This document shows, piece by piece, positions 44,620 to 56,418 of a stretch of 64,000 bases of DNA. This stretch comes from Siphonodentalium dalli. Lineage: Eukaryota > Mollusca > Scaphopoda > Gadilida > Siphonodentaliidae. The notes under the pieces were generated by a model, which searched no databases, was not told the DNA's origin, and saw only the letters and a list, made by a program, of their open reading frames with translations. Made by a program: the position numbers and the translations under genes. Numbering within the stretch: the first letter of the stretch is position 1; each line of letters starts with the position of its first letter. Where the stretch lies: contig CP136064.1 in the NCBI GenBank assembly GCA_032622095.1, positions 262,797,863-262,861,862 of the forward strand, read 5' to 3'.

Positions 44620-45469
44620 TTAAACGCTAATTGAATGGTTGGCTATCAGAGCCACGTAATACTTATGATTGAGAAAAGCAAATGTTGCTCATCTATAAAT
44701 AGATAAATATATGTCGATGCTATTCCGTTCCAAAATATTATTATTGAAAAGTTAACTTATCGCGTGATACCTACAATCATCTACCAGCACTAGAGCGAAC
44801 AAACAAACAAACAAACCATTTAAACGGTTGTTGAAGACTTCTGGTACTCCAACAACAAATCCAGCGAAAAAGGACGTCTCTTCTCTGGCTGTTGTACTTC
44901 TTCGCAAAATTGAAGTGACAACCATATTATGGGATTTCATCTTGTATTTTCATATCCCTCTGATAGCGAGTGTGGTTATCACATAATTATGTCGCACAAA
45001 ATGACATATACAACTGCGCATTTGTTGTTTTATTCTTGGTTACGATTCTCAGAGGTACATTTGTGCGCAATGTTATAACTTTAGAGATGAGGAATGTTGA
45101 GTTTTGTGTTTATCATTTCGCAAATTAAAAAATACGTTAATGACAGAACTACTATTTCATATGACTAATGTAACGAAATGAATGTAACGAATCGCCATAA
45201 TGATAATGTATACCACTGGATACGTCATTTATCCTGTTTTCCCGTATTTGTTTTCACGAAGTATTATACATTTGAGACATGACAAAGCTCATCAGATGTT
45301 TTGATTATATACTTGACCGCCCTATATTTTGGTCTCCGCCATCACGCAAACAATAAATTGCCATTTCATAATGGAACACACACTCTAGCTAATACATCGC
45401 TATAAGGAATACCACATGAGACGTGCTTTGCCCGCATATCGCATTAGTTGTTCACAAAGTGTTGACATT

Positions 45470-46300
45470 AAACTTAACTGCCATGTTGGCCCGCCATTAT
45501 GGCACCATAGTGGATGTGATTTCAAACTTTTTTGTTTCTTTATCGTATTCAGCACAAACGAAATCCAAAATGTATGCTCAATTCTTACAATCTTCATTGG
45601 CGCATTTGTGTGGAAGTTTGTGACTGTAGGGGGGGTTAAGTTTTTTGTCTATTGTTTGATCAATTGATAATATAGATTAATGGCGAATCTAATGTTTGAT
45701 ATGAAATAGTCTATGTAGTAAGTACAATGATACATTGTATATAGTACACCAATAGGGACGTACCTGTATTTGTCGTATGCCCGTTCACTAAGTTTTAAAA
45801 TTAAAATTGGCCGCCATATTGTACGCCATCTTGGATTATAATACTCTTCTAATAACAAATCTGGATGGCAATTTTCTCTTGTCAATTCGTATGTGTATTC
45901 TACATTAAATAAAACAAAATGCTGCGCATATATGCGATCATTCGTGGTTCTAATACCAGGCGATAACTTTAGGTCGAATTTTATGACATTGAACGGTGGA
46001 ATAAACTTTTGCCTATTATTTTACCAATTGATAAGATGTATTAATGGTGAAACTAATGTTTGATATGAAATGTTCTTCTGTATGGTCATTACAATAATGT
46101 ACAGTTTACCACTGGGGACGTTCCTTTTCTGGATGTGAGTCTTGAAATTAAAACTGAATGCCATATTCGACGCCATCATGGATTTTGATACTTTTCTAAC
46201 AGTGAATATGAATGGAAATTTCGAATTTTACACTTGTTATGTGTATTCTATATTAAATGAAGGGCAATACTACGCATTGTTCTAAAATTAATGGAACCAA
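45470..46300. repeat. Three decayed GCCGCCAT-type tandem modules
   Basis: Modules of about 345 bp: TTAAAATTGGCCGCCATATT at about 45,803 matches TTAAAACTGAATGCCATATT at about 46,149, with long similarity in between (ATTAATGG.GAA.CTAATGTTTGATATGAAAT). A weaker first module begins near 45,475. Related in style to the arms of the long-TIR transposon. Confidence 0.6.
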
Positions 46301-48394
46301 TCCCCGGCGATGGCTATATTTCGAATTTTATGACAATGGGAGAGGGTTAAATTTTTGCATATTATTTCAAAATATATAGGCATATGACCATAAAGTGTAT
46401 ACCACCAAGTAGCAAATACTCCACTCTTCCGATATATATCATAAGATGGGCTAGTGTATAGTGGTTTTGTATAGAGTTGGCGGGCGACAGTTTCTCGGAA
46501 TCGTCATGGATTTTTTTTACGCAGAACGTTACATTTTATACAATGACGTCGCGAAATCTGAAACAAACCAGAAAAAATAAGAACGTTCCGATCTAGTATC
46601 ACCATGTGCTACATAATAACAAATACATCGTTCTGTTTATTGTGATTTGATTGTCTTTTAACCAATTGTCTATTGCTGGTCAACCGCTGACAATAGGCAA
46701 TTTTTCGGTATGGTGTCTTCTAAAATAGTCTTACCATACAAGTGTACATTGCTGCCAGCAGTTCCGACAAGGCCAAGAATCATTTTCGTAAACAATATAG
46801 ATTTACCATCCAGAAAAAGTTGGTTTCAACTTGTTCTAGCGAGGGTAGGGGTATCTCGAAAACTAAGACTCTTGTTGGATTTGGCTGCTCCTCTAATAAG
46901 GTGGATAAATTGAACAGTGCGTACATACAGTCCACTAGCCAACCAAAGGGGACGACTTGATGACGCCATTTGATTAATCGATAATTATATGTATTTTTGT
47001 CTTGGTCGTCGGAAATAATCTCAAAATTAACGCTCGTATTAATTATACTTCTACTTATGGTGGTTCTCTTGTGAAATGATGGATTAAATTATAAGAAATA
47101 ACTTGTTCGATTAAGCTTATGCATTATGAGACAACTATACTATGTAACAAAAGTTATTTCTTAATTAAATGTTGACAGACCTTGGTAAACTAAGAAGGAT
47201 ACCGTTAAAACATTGAATCTGCCGAAACATCAACACATTTATATCCCGTGTGATGACCTCATGTAATATAGTTTCCATGATGGAGATTTATGCACAATTT
47301 ATGCGGCCACTGTCATTTGTTCGTCGGCTGTAACGACTACTGTAACGTCTGCGCGTTCGTGTTATTGATTTGTTGAGACCGACCAAACAACTTAAAGTGA
47401 CCCGGAACGTTCGTCTCTGAATTTGTATAAGTTTACATCGAGACAGGTGGCTACGTTTTTATAAACCTGAGGATACAACTTGGCAAATACATACTTAGCG
47501 TGATTACTGATATACCAACTATAAAATACAAACTGTATATAACATACATGGTACACTTGAAGAGGCTCGGAAGTGACTGGAATTCATTAGAATTCATTGG
47601 AATTTTGAATTTTTTACGAGTTGTTCAATACTCTACACATGTCTAGTATCGATGTAGTCCAATACAAGGCAATCAGGTTTTTACTAATGTAAGTCTGCGC
47701 TTTATTTTGCATGTCAAGAAATATACTTAATTCTAGAGCGATTCACCACACGGATATATACAACAAAGTGATATTATTCAACATAACCAATATTGATTCA
47801 TGCAGTCTAATATAAGGCAATGAGGATTTTCTTACCCGCTGTAATGGCCATAACAATATGTTCGATGCATGTATCGTCTTATCTCTGTTACTAGTATTTG
47901 TTGGCGCAACAAAATGAGTTATCAATAAATAGTGTATTGTCATATATAGTACTGATATTATTTGAAATAATCAACGTTCAATTCAGGTGGATGGATCGAT
48001 TTTGGTCTCTTCTTGTATTTGATGCGATGCCAGGTGAGATATTGGCATATCCTGGGAAGTAAAATATGCTGTCAAAAATTAAGACAGACGCTCTTCATTG
48101 TATGAGAAAGTAACAAACAGAGAAACCCGGAGAAGCCATGTATTGCATGTTGCAATATCTGTGATACACCGTGACCGTGTACTTTGTTTTTCGTTTTGCG
48201 TCGATAATTTATTTCACTTACTGCAAATGAGAATTATGAATATTGAATTACGAATTAAGTTCATTCGTAGCGGTAGTTTACCTTTTATTCAGAAAATATG
48301 ACATAATAAATAACGACACTAGTAACTACAGTCTAACTGCGGAGCGAGTGCAAAGTGATCAAAATTCGTGATGTGAAATATAATCAGATTCAAA
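46301..48394. other. Gene-free stretch; two overlapping ORFs of unknown meaning near 46.7 kb
   Basis: 46,710-46,913 and 46,742-46,960 are open in two frames (67 and 72 residues), the second serine/lysine-rich. Neither resembles a known domain, and splice-site support is lacking. The remainder shows no exon, tandem repeat or transposon end that I can recognise. Confidence 0.4.
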
Positions 48395-48421
48395 TCAGGG
48401 GGCGGGGGGGGGGGGGGGGGT
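48395..48421. repeat. Poly-G tract
   Basis: A run of about 25 G interrupted by one C. Confidence 0.9.
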
Positions 48422-48630
48422 AGTAAGCAATTTGCAGGAAAGAATGCCGTTTTTTTTGCATCTGGCATTTTGAGGGACCCACACCCCCAAATCTGCAAAA
48501 AAATATATCCTGTTTCAGAAGCTGTTTTAATTTTGTTTTAAATGTTTTATAAATGGCTGATCATCTGCAAACCTAGGTCATTGCAATTGTGCAGGATACA
48601 ACAATTTCATAATTTCTAACTATTTCCACT

Positions 48631-48765
48631 GTGTAGGAACTGTTACATCGGAAGTCGTTCTATCGCCGGTATTGTGATGGTTCTTGTCTGAATTGTTACG
48701 GTTCCTTCTGATTGAAAATAATCATTTTTGTGACAAAATCACGCATAACTATATATATCTTGAAT
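48631..48765 (+). repeat. 135-bp direct repeat, copy 1 (unoccupied relative of the Helitron insertion site)
   Basis: ACTGTGTAGGAAC...GAAGTCGTTCTATCGCCGG...GCATAACTATATATATCTT matches 49,648-49,779. Copy 2 is cut at the TATATATA by the Helitron stack; copy 1 continues uninterrupted into ATCTTGA, similar to TATCTTCA at the far side of the stack (52,646). Confidence 0.7.
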
Positions 48766-49647
48766 ATATTATACTTTCCTAATGCACAGAGACTGTAGAA
48801 GTGCCGTGTTATCGAAACCTGAACTCTAGACCAAAATTAACTCGGTATTAGTAGTTCACGCGTAAATATCAACATGTTATCACTGAAAATCAAGCCACGT
48901 GGACGCAATTTCTTTGTTTTTCGTGGCGTATAAAATATGAAACGCATTCTGAAGACAAACACTGACTATTAATTATACCCGTGTTATTCTTCAGTAAAAT
49001 AGCTGAAAATTATCCCGATAGGGGTTGATAATTGGGAGCTGTGGCCTCGTAATCAACACGGGTGCGTGTTACGGTTCTATTTCAAACCAATCATGGCTGT
49101 GACGGTTCTGTACATGAGATTTATTCGAACGATTTCTGCACTTTGGTCCGAAAATCGTCTTGTGTATCTGACATTTTAAACCAGATAATGACTGTAGCTT
49201 ATGTAATTTGCATAATATAGAATAGGTATATTTAGAAATAACACAATAAATACCTAATACGGGAGATTTAGTGACATTAATTGGCAGAAATAAAATATTG
49301 AAAGTCCCGATGAGTATAGTATCATAATCATGCCCGCCTATATAAATGACCAATGGTAATATAACTCTACTCTCAGGAGAATATAAGATGTTATATTCAT
49401 TTACTTAATCTGGGCATTATTGAAAGATCCAGGTGTGACAATATTTCAATGCCAGCGCCATCACATTTCCTCCTCTGAAGTCCGCCTGAGGGACATAAAC
49501 ACATGTTTATGAAATCACGTTCAACTAAATCATTGATAGGTTATGACGTGATTGGGTGGTGGGTGGACTTGGGGAGGGGGTGCTTAATTTGTGTCTATCC
49601 CCAACTTTGGTCAAAATGCTCAACGGTTACAAATTTCTTATCTTACA

Positions 49648-49779
49648 CTGTGTAGGAACTTTTACATAGGAAGTCGTTCTATCACCGGTATTGTGATGGT
49701 TCTTAACTGATTTGTTTACGGTTTCTTATGATTAAAAATTTTCATTTTCGGGACAAAATAACGCATAATTATATATATA
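49648..49779 (+). repeat. 135-bp direct repeat, copy 2, ending at the Helitron stack
   Basis: Aligned with 48,631-48,765. It ends ATAATTATATATATA directly against CTAG of the first Helitron. Confidence 0.7.
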
Positions 49780-50575
49780 CTAGCAGGTTAGCCCGCCACT
49801 GGCGGCAATCGTCACAAACATGACAATTTTTAATTGTTTTAATTAATTTTTGTAATTAATTTTTGTAATTAATTTTTTAATTTAATTTTTCAATGAGTTA
49901 ATTGTGCCTTTTCAATTTAATGGTTTTTTTAATTAATTTTTGTATTTAATTTTTGTTTTTCAATGAGTTAATTGTGCCTTTTTAATTTTTTAATTATTTT
50001 TTTTGTTTTTCAATTTTACTCGATTTGACCTTGAATTGATCATTTTCAAGGTCAAGGTCAGGTCGGGGTCACAATTTAACCCGCCCATGACACTTCCCGT
50101 ACGTAGCAAGTTTGAGCTCAATCGGTTCGAGTCTATAAAGGACACACACATATATATCATTTGTGGGTACCCGTTTCAAGGTGAAGATCACCTCGGATGG
50201 AAAAACTGACCCGATGAAAATCTCCCCTGTTCCTAGGAAGCCCTAAGAACGAAATTCAGTACGATATTTCGCCTCGAGACGGTCAATGGAGCCGTATTTA
50301 TACTCGTCGTGTATATAGACGCTCTGTATCAACGACACTGATGATACGAACGCTCTTTAACTATCAACGCGATTAACACCACAGTGCCGTTTTTGTGACT
50401 GAGGGTGGAGAACGGGTGCTCGGAGCTTCTCCAAAACGACGCGACGACAATTTCCGTGGTTTTTTACCTTAGATGGGAAGTTTGAGCCCAATCGGTCCAG
50501 CCGCTTTCGAGTCTATAAAGGACAAATATACACATATATTTATATATATACGTAGTTCTCAAAATATATAGTAGA
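49780..50575 (-). mobile_element. Non-autonomous Helitron 1 of the stack
   Basis: On the minus strand the head TCTACTATATATTTTGAGAA starts at 50,575. The tail CCGCC-AGT-GGCGG hairpin precedes CTAG at 49,783-49,780, and the host T follows. It is 796 bp, same family as the outer Helitron at 3727-5320. It contains blocks such as GTGACTGAGGGTGGAGAACG that are complementary to 4690-4720. No coding. Confidence 0.87.
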
Positions 50576-51681
50576 CTAGCAGGTTAGCCCGCCACTGGCG
50601 TGCTTGGTCAGAAACATGACAATGTTTTATGTTTTGTTTGTGTTTTTCAATGAGTTAATATTGGGTTTTTAAATATTTTACCCGATTTGACCTTGAATTT
50701 ATCATTTTCAAGGTCAAGGTCATGTCGGGGTCACAATATATAATTTGTGGGTACCAGTTTGAAGGTTAAGACTGACCCGATGAAAAATTCCCCGTTCCTA
50801 GGAACGACAGACATAAGAATGTTTCACACAATGCGACGTCGACGATCCCCGTGTGTTTTTTACACTTATATACGAAGTTTGAGCTCACCTAGGGCGGAAA
50901 AACTTACCCGATTCGCGTTCTTATGAACACAACACGCTCCGCGTTCTTAGGAACATGTCTATACACGCCCAGACCCAGAAGAGGTATGATTTTTTTAACC
51001 TGCCCGTGGCCATTGAGCAGCCCCTGACAGGAGTTGTCCACCCTTACGAGATGGTCAATAGTCCCCGCAAAGTTAATCCCGTCGTGAACCACATCCTCGC
51101 AAAGAGCGGACAGTCAATTAATCCCGCCGTGAACGCTATCACCAACGCGACGTAATTTTTTTTGGTATCATGTGTTGCGTTCTAAAAATAGGAAAGCACT
51201 TGTTCCCGTATACGTTTGCGTAAATACGAAATTGTGAGTGTTGGTTTGTAACCGGGATTTCTGAGAAGCATTATGCCTATAACTACCCCCCCCCCTAAGC
51301 CCTGACCTAAGTGTCATACATACTATAACAATGATGTTGTAAGAGTACTATGGCATCCAATAATTCTCCCCGCATAGGAAACCACTCAATGTTCCCGTAT
51401 TTCTCTCTGCAGATGCTAATAACGTTGAATGGTAAACAGACGCTCTTTATAGCGATGCGTCAAAAACAAACGCTCATTAAATAATCACTTGATTAACCCA
51501 CGCCGTGCCTTTGCGGTGATTTGGGAGTGGATAAAGGGTGCTCAGAGCTTCTCCAAAACCCGACAATTACGGTGTTCGTGTGTTTTACCCTTATATACGA
51601 AATTTGAGGTCGATGGGTGCAGTCGTTTTCGATTCTATAAAGTACACACACATACGGAAGTCTCAAAATATATAGTATAGA
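50576..51681 (-). mobile_element. Non-autonomous Helitron 2 of the stack, carrying a GC-rich ORF
   Basis: On the minus strand the head TCTATACTATATATTTTGAG starts at 51,681 and the tail ends with CTAG at 50,579-50,576, abutting the head of Helitron 1 with no intervening base. It has the same tail hairpin family (CGCC-AGT-GGCG). It is 1,106 bp. A GC-rich ORF on the opposite strand (50,955-51,155) looks foreign to the AT-rich element and may be captured sequence. Confidence 0.87.
50955..51155 (+). CDS. Unrecognised 66-codon ORF inside a Helitron, possible captured gene fragment
   Basis: ATG-started, ends TAA just before a T-run. It is distinctly GC-richer than the surrounding element and has balanced, protein-like composition (RYDFFNLPVAIEQ, VVHPYEMVN, two NPxVN repeats: VNPVVNHI and INPAVNAI). 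The repeated NP-(V/A)-VN pattern suggests a real peptide once under selection. I cannot assign a family. Helitrons capture host or viral exons, so a captured fragment is the simplest reading; expression is unproven. Confidence 0.4.
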   Translation: MSIHAQTQKRYDFFNLPVAIEQPLTGVVHPYEMVNSPRKVNPVVNHILAKSGQSINPAVNAITNAT

Positions 51682-52645
51682 CTAGCTGAGTACCCGTCCT
51701 GACGGGGAGAGTCGTTGTGTTGTTGTTTTTTCACCAACACCCCAAACAATGGTGGAAATCGGCCCAGCGGATACCGAGATACAGGTTCAAGGTCATTTGA
51801 AAGGTCAAGATCACGCTGGGTGGGACGGAATTTATTGGCATCCCCATCTACAACAATACCCCAAAAATGGTGGAAATCGGCAGAGCGGATCCCGAGATAC
51901 GGTTTCAATGTAATTTGAAAGGTCAAGGTCATTTTGAAAATGTTTGGCTACCCGAACTATCCCTACCTACGAAATTTCATCCCGATCGTCCCATCGCATT
52001 CCGAGATACAGAGTCAAGGTCATTTGAAGGTCAAGGTCACGCCGCACGGGCATCTGGGTGGGACGAAATGCATTGGCATTCCCATCTACACCAACACCCC
52101 AAAAATGGTGAAAATCAGCCCAGCGGATACCGAGATAAAGGTTCAAGATCATTTGAAAGATCAAGGTCACGCTACTACCCGTTGAACATATTTGGCTACC
52201 CGAACCATCCCTACCTACGAAATTTTATCCCGATCATCCCATCAGATCCGGAGATAGAGAGTCAAGGTCATTTGAAGGCCAAGATCACGTCGCACGGGCA
52301 TCTCGCTGGGACGAAATTTATTGGCATCCCCATCTACACCAACACCCCGAAAATGGTGGTAATCGGCCCAGCGGATACCTAGATACAGGTTCAATGTCAT
52401 TTGAAAGGTCAAGGTCACGCCGCACGGGCATCCGAGCGTAACGAAATGGCTCGGCGCCTCACACTGCCCCTACATACCAAATTGGTCCAAATCGGCCCAG
52501 CAGGAGCCGAGATACAGGTTGAAGGTCACCGGTTTGAAGGTCAAGGTCACTCCGCACGGGCAAACGGATAAGCCCATGTTGTCCTCTTTTCGAGTCCATC
52601 GCGGCCACACAGACACACACACACACTCCTCAAATATATAATAGA
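51682..52645 (-). mobile_element. Non-autonomous Helitron 3 of the stack, with eight TCAAGGTCA motifs
   Basis: On the minus strand the head TCTATTATATATTTGAGGAG starts at 52,645 after host A. The tail is CCCGTC-AG-GACGGG, seven bases and CTAG at 51,685-51,682, abutting the head of Helitron 2. It is 964 bp, same family as the inner Helitron at 3767-4559. The body consists of about 249-bp modules (TGGCTACCCGAAC at 51,942 and 52,191). ORFs running through it in both orientations are repeat-driven. The 4,683-bp tandem array begins 54 bp inside its 3' end. Confidence 0.87.
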
Positions 52646-52990
52646 TATCTTCACAGTGTATAAACCGTACAAACATTAAATCGGAAGTTGTTTTCGAAAA
52701 GACAAAAAATGCTATTTTTAGAACGTAAATGTGACAGAAATGTCACAACAACACCACAAAATCCAGGTTTCAGACGGACACACGGTTGCACCACTTCTAC
52801 ATACACATTTGCCGATCGTAAGCGAGCTCCATTCGAGCGAAAGACTCTGTTTAATAGATCAAAATGGCCTTTGATCACTTCAGAAAATAATTTTCTCGCA
52901 AAATTTCCCTCTTCAAATGTCATTTTAACACATATCCAGCATCTGTCGGAAATCCCACTATATTGCAACGGAAAGACCGTTATGTGTGTA

Positions 52991-55079
52991 ACATATATGG
53001 ACATGCCCTTGGCTCGATTGTATTCAAAATTTGAACGTAGAGAGTATTTATTTGGACACCCCGCTCTCAGTCTATGTACGCCTAGTTGTTAAAGTTGATG
53101 ATCACTAGTTGCCAAAAATATGTACGCCAAGTTGTGATGGGTTTGTGTGCAAAGACGAACCCGTGAATTAGGTTTCCATATTAGAGATACTCGGTCTACC
53201 GATGGTCATTATTAACCTTCAATCACAAGAGGAAGTTACTGTTCCGCTCCACATCCGTTTTCCGATTCTGGGATAGGGACCCACTCCATCCAAACTGCGT
53301 CAAATGACTATTTTACTCAGTGTTCCTGATCTATCTTTTCATTATCATGATTATAGAAGCATTCCTACTTTTATATACCAACAGCACTGTAAAGTTTCAA
53401 AACAATTCTCCAATAAATGTGGGCTGTAGGGTATGCTGATGGATTGACATTTTAAATCCAAGATGGCTGCAGGTGCCCATGTTTGTTTTAAACAAATTTT
53501 GGGGAACAATGGAGGCTCCCATTTAGAGGTCACGTCGAAGATCCATATGGAGTTCGGTGACGATTTGATGAGAAATGTGACCTGTAAAGTGTGCTAAAGG
53601 ATTTGGTCATACAAAGAGTAAAATCCAAGATGGCCAAAATGGCAGCCATTTATTTTACAAAATTTGGAAAAAATCGAAGGCACCCATCGAGAGGTCTCAA
53701 CGAAGATCCATTTAAAGGTTGGTAATGATCGGATGAGGGATAAGCTCTGCATGGTGTGTTAAAGGATTTAGTGATGCAAAGAGTAAAATGCAAGATGGCT
53801 GCCAGTGGCCATATTTTTCAAAAAAAATCATTCAAATTTGACAGCTCTCCTCGATCCATATACCGAATATTGTTGAAATCGGTCAAAGTTTGTTTTAACA
53901 CATTTGTTTTATTTTATTACAGATTTTTAATAGTCTATTTTTATTTGAAGAGTTAAAGGTACTCAATCCGAAATGTCTATTTCCTTGGCATCGGCGGTAA
54001 AAGATATTTGATCCGAGTCGAGGAACCGACCCATCAAAGCTCAGAGTAATCAGATCTCGATGTTTGAATTCTATTATTTTAATTTTAGGTGGCCCAGTAA
54101 ATAGTCGACGAGAAGACTTCTCTGAACAAATTGCGGATGAAGATGGATAACTCTAAAATCAAGTGACTTTTTTGTGTCAGATATTTGACAATAACATGTT
54201 TTGGGCAATTGTATACTATAGTTGACTGTGATTAACAATATTTTTGGGCAATTACTCGATTCTTATAACTGAAGCGGCATTTGTTTTTAAATTGTTGTTG
54301 TTGGAATCTGATGATATGGGGACCATCGAATCGGATTGAGTACCTTTACGTGAAGAGTTTACATTTATTTGAAGAATATATTATTGTGTTATGTTTTCGA
54401 TTAAATGATTTTTAATAAAACTATTTAAATATGAGCCTTTCCATGCCAGTGTGCAATTATAGATCCTTGGTGAAAACATTTAGCAAGCTGACATTTTTAT
54501 TACCCCTTGGTGTCATTCCTCATTATTAACTGCTGGTGAACTCAACCCCCCTACCAAGAGTTAAGTGCATACATATTACATAATTGAAGCATTCTTAAAA
54601 CCTTTTTGTCCCATTATTTTGAAGAAAAATGACTCTAGGAAAAACATTACAGGGACAGGGAAAATGTGTAAGCATGGCTGCAGAACCAACCACCGCCCCA
54701 CCTAGTGTTCGAAAAACAATTGCAGACCCCACCGTTGACGTATACAAATTCCATCACAGAATACAACATATTTCCTCAACCCCCAAATACAGTTTTGTTA
54801 CATGCGGAGTCGAATAAAAGTAGCTAAGTGTTAATCGGAATACCTTGTTTGATTCAGGCAGAGTCTATACGTTCAATGCCGTGACATGTCGAAGACATAG
54901 TTATGTTTAAGTGGGTCGAAAGGAACATATCATTACTATACGATTCATGTACAACGTCGCAACTGGTATTGTCGTCGTACACAACTTGCCGGACATAGAC
55001 TGAAGAGTGGGGTGTCCAAATAAATACTCTCTACTTTCAAATTGTGAATACACTCGAGCCAAGGGCATGTCCATATATA
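52991..55079. repeat. Inverted 87-bp pair within the unit (also in copies 2 and 3)
   Basis: ATATGGACATGCCCTTGGCT...AGAGTATTTATTTGGACACC (52,991-53,078) is mirrored at 54,993-55,079 with a few substitutions. Both arms are open in the corresponding frame (MDMPLAR.YS.FE.REYLFGHP), but the four differences all change the amino acid, so coding constraint is not supported. They may be terminal repeats of an older 2.1-kb element. Confidence 0.65.
53955..54347. mobile_element. 393-bp MITE with AAAGGTACTCAATCCGA ends (array copy 1)
   Basis: AAAGGTACTCAATCCGA at the left is perfectly mirrored by TCGGATTGAGTACCTTT at the right. The interior is AT-rich and non-coding. Target duplication is unclear. It is repeated at 58,638-59,030 and 63,321-63,713 as part of the tandem units. 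Confidence 0.75.
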
Positions 55080-56418
55080 GTCTGGTCGATAAAAGGTTTG
55101 ACCTAGAAAAAATTTGGACTAAGTTGGTTTTTATTCCATTTTGAAGAGGAATATTTCCTCTACAACATATCCAAAATCCGCTAAAATCCGCTTTGAGCAA
55201 ACTTTTTTACAGAGATTTTAAAAAATGCTCATTTTTCGACCTTGCGAAGTACGTTTTTCTACAATATCCCGCATCGGCGACACCAGGACGCATTAATCCT
55301 CCATCCGATATATACCAGTTTGTGTAAAAGAGTATAGGAGGCGAATAGAGTGACAAGGACAGAAAACAATGCATTCGCGGCGATGAAATGGCTGTCAAAA
55401 TGGCCGCAACTACAATCCATGCTACGATGAAAGCAATATATTGGATAACCCCCTATAAGCGAAAATACACATTTGTAATTTACAAGAATGTTGTTATATA
55501 TCTTTAAAGGCACACATATAATTAAAACAGATCTATCTGAATTATTTATCGATCACTGCTACGCACGTTAACCCAATAATTTACGTTCGGGTTTTCTTAT
55601 TAGAATACATCCAACAGTCGGACCAAAATCAGTTATGTTGGGCATGGAACACACGAAGTAATATTTCGTCACACAGTGCGTGGTAGTTTCCTTTTGGAAT
55701 GGTGATTAATTATTGAATGTAAAGCAGAAACTGAAGTGTCCACCCTATCTGTGTAAATACTAGTTATATTTCCAGAATTTTCAACACTCTCCGTGACAAT
55801 AAACCATACACGTATGTCGTAATGCTGATTATACTGTCAAGAAACACTTATCTCTTCAACAGAATAGTACCCTATCTCACTAGATCGAAGAGACTGTACA
55901 TCGTACATTTTATTTAGTACTTATTTTCATGGTGCTCCCAAACCGGTTTCTTAGTAGTCAATTATGTTCAAATTACTTCAATCGACACTTTACAACATAA
56001 ATATGTACAACGCAATACACACTATTAGTTGTCAGTATCTTGTTGTTTGACATTATGTTACCATTGCCACCCATATACTTGCGGTAAATATCAGGTCATC
56101 AGCGTTTACAGTTATTAGTTCTGCGTTTACCATTCACTCAATGTTGCTATTTATGGTTTTGTATGCAGCAGATATGTGTAACATTAGGGAGAATGGGTAA
56201 ACGCGGCGATGCGGTTGCAGAAAAGGTCGTACGTTTCGCGTATATGTGGCCTTAGTGCATTTAAGTGCACACAATTTCCAGGTATAAAGACAGTCTCTGC
56301 CATAGAGTATGTAGGCAATTTGGGTTATGTTGAGAATTTATTGAAGATAGTCTATTGTAATCCTTTGTATTTTGATAAATTGCGTTCATGGTATACCACC
56401 ATGTATTTGTGTGATAAA

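Larger units (their letters stand above)
51736..56418 (+). repeat. 4,683-bp tandem unit, copy 1
   Basis: Starts at AACACCCCAAACAATGG inside Helitron 3 and ends at GTGTGATAAA. It contains the Helitron body minus its 3' end (51,736-52,645), then about 3.77 kb of other DNA with no recognisable gene. ORFs such as 52,688-53,092 (134 aa) and 54,629-54,817 (62 aa) have no known domain. Within it are three diverged modules of about 166 bp (CAAGATGGC at 53,459, 53,626 and 53,791), a 393-bp inverted-repeat element and an 87-bp inverted pair. Only this copy is joined to the intact Helitron end. Confidence 0.95.

Noticed and set aside
51867-52382. 171-residue ORF repeated in each tandem unit
   Set aside because: It runs through Helitron modules, has equally long overlapping ORFs in other frames and on the other strand, and shows internal repetition only at the DNA-module level. 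No domain.
52688-53092. 134-residue ORF, and the 97-residue minus-strand ORF at 54,907-55,200 sharing MDMPLAR..FGHP
   Set aside because: The shared peptide comes from an inverted DNA repeat. All observed differences between the arms change the amino acid, so protein-level constraint is not supported.
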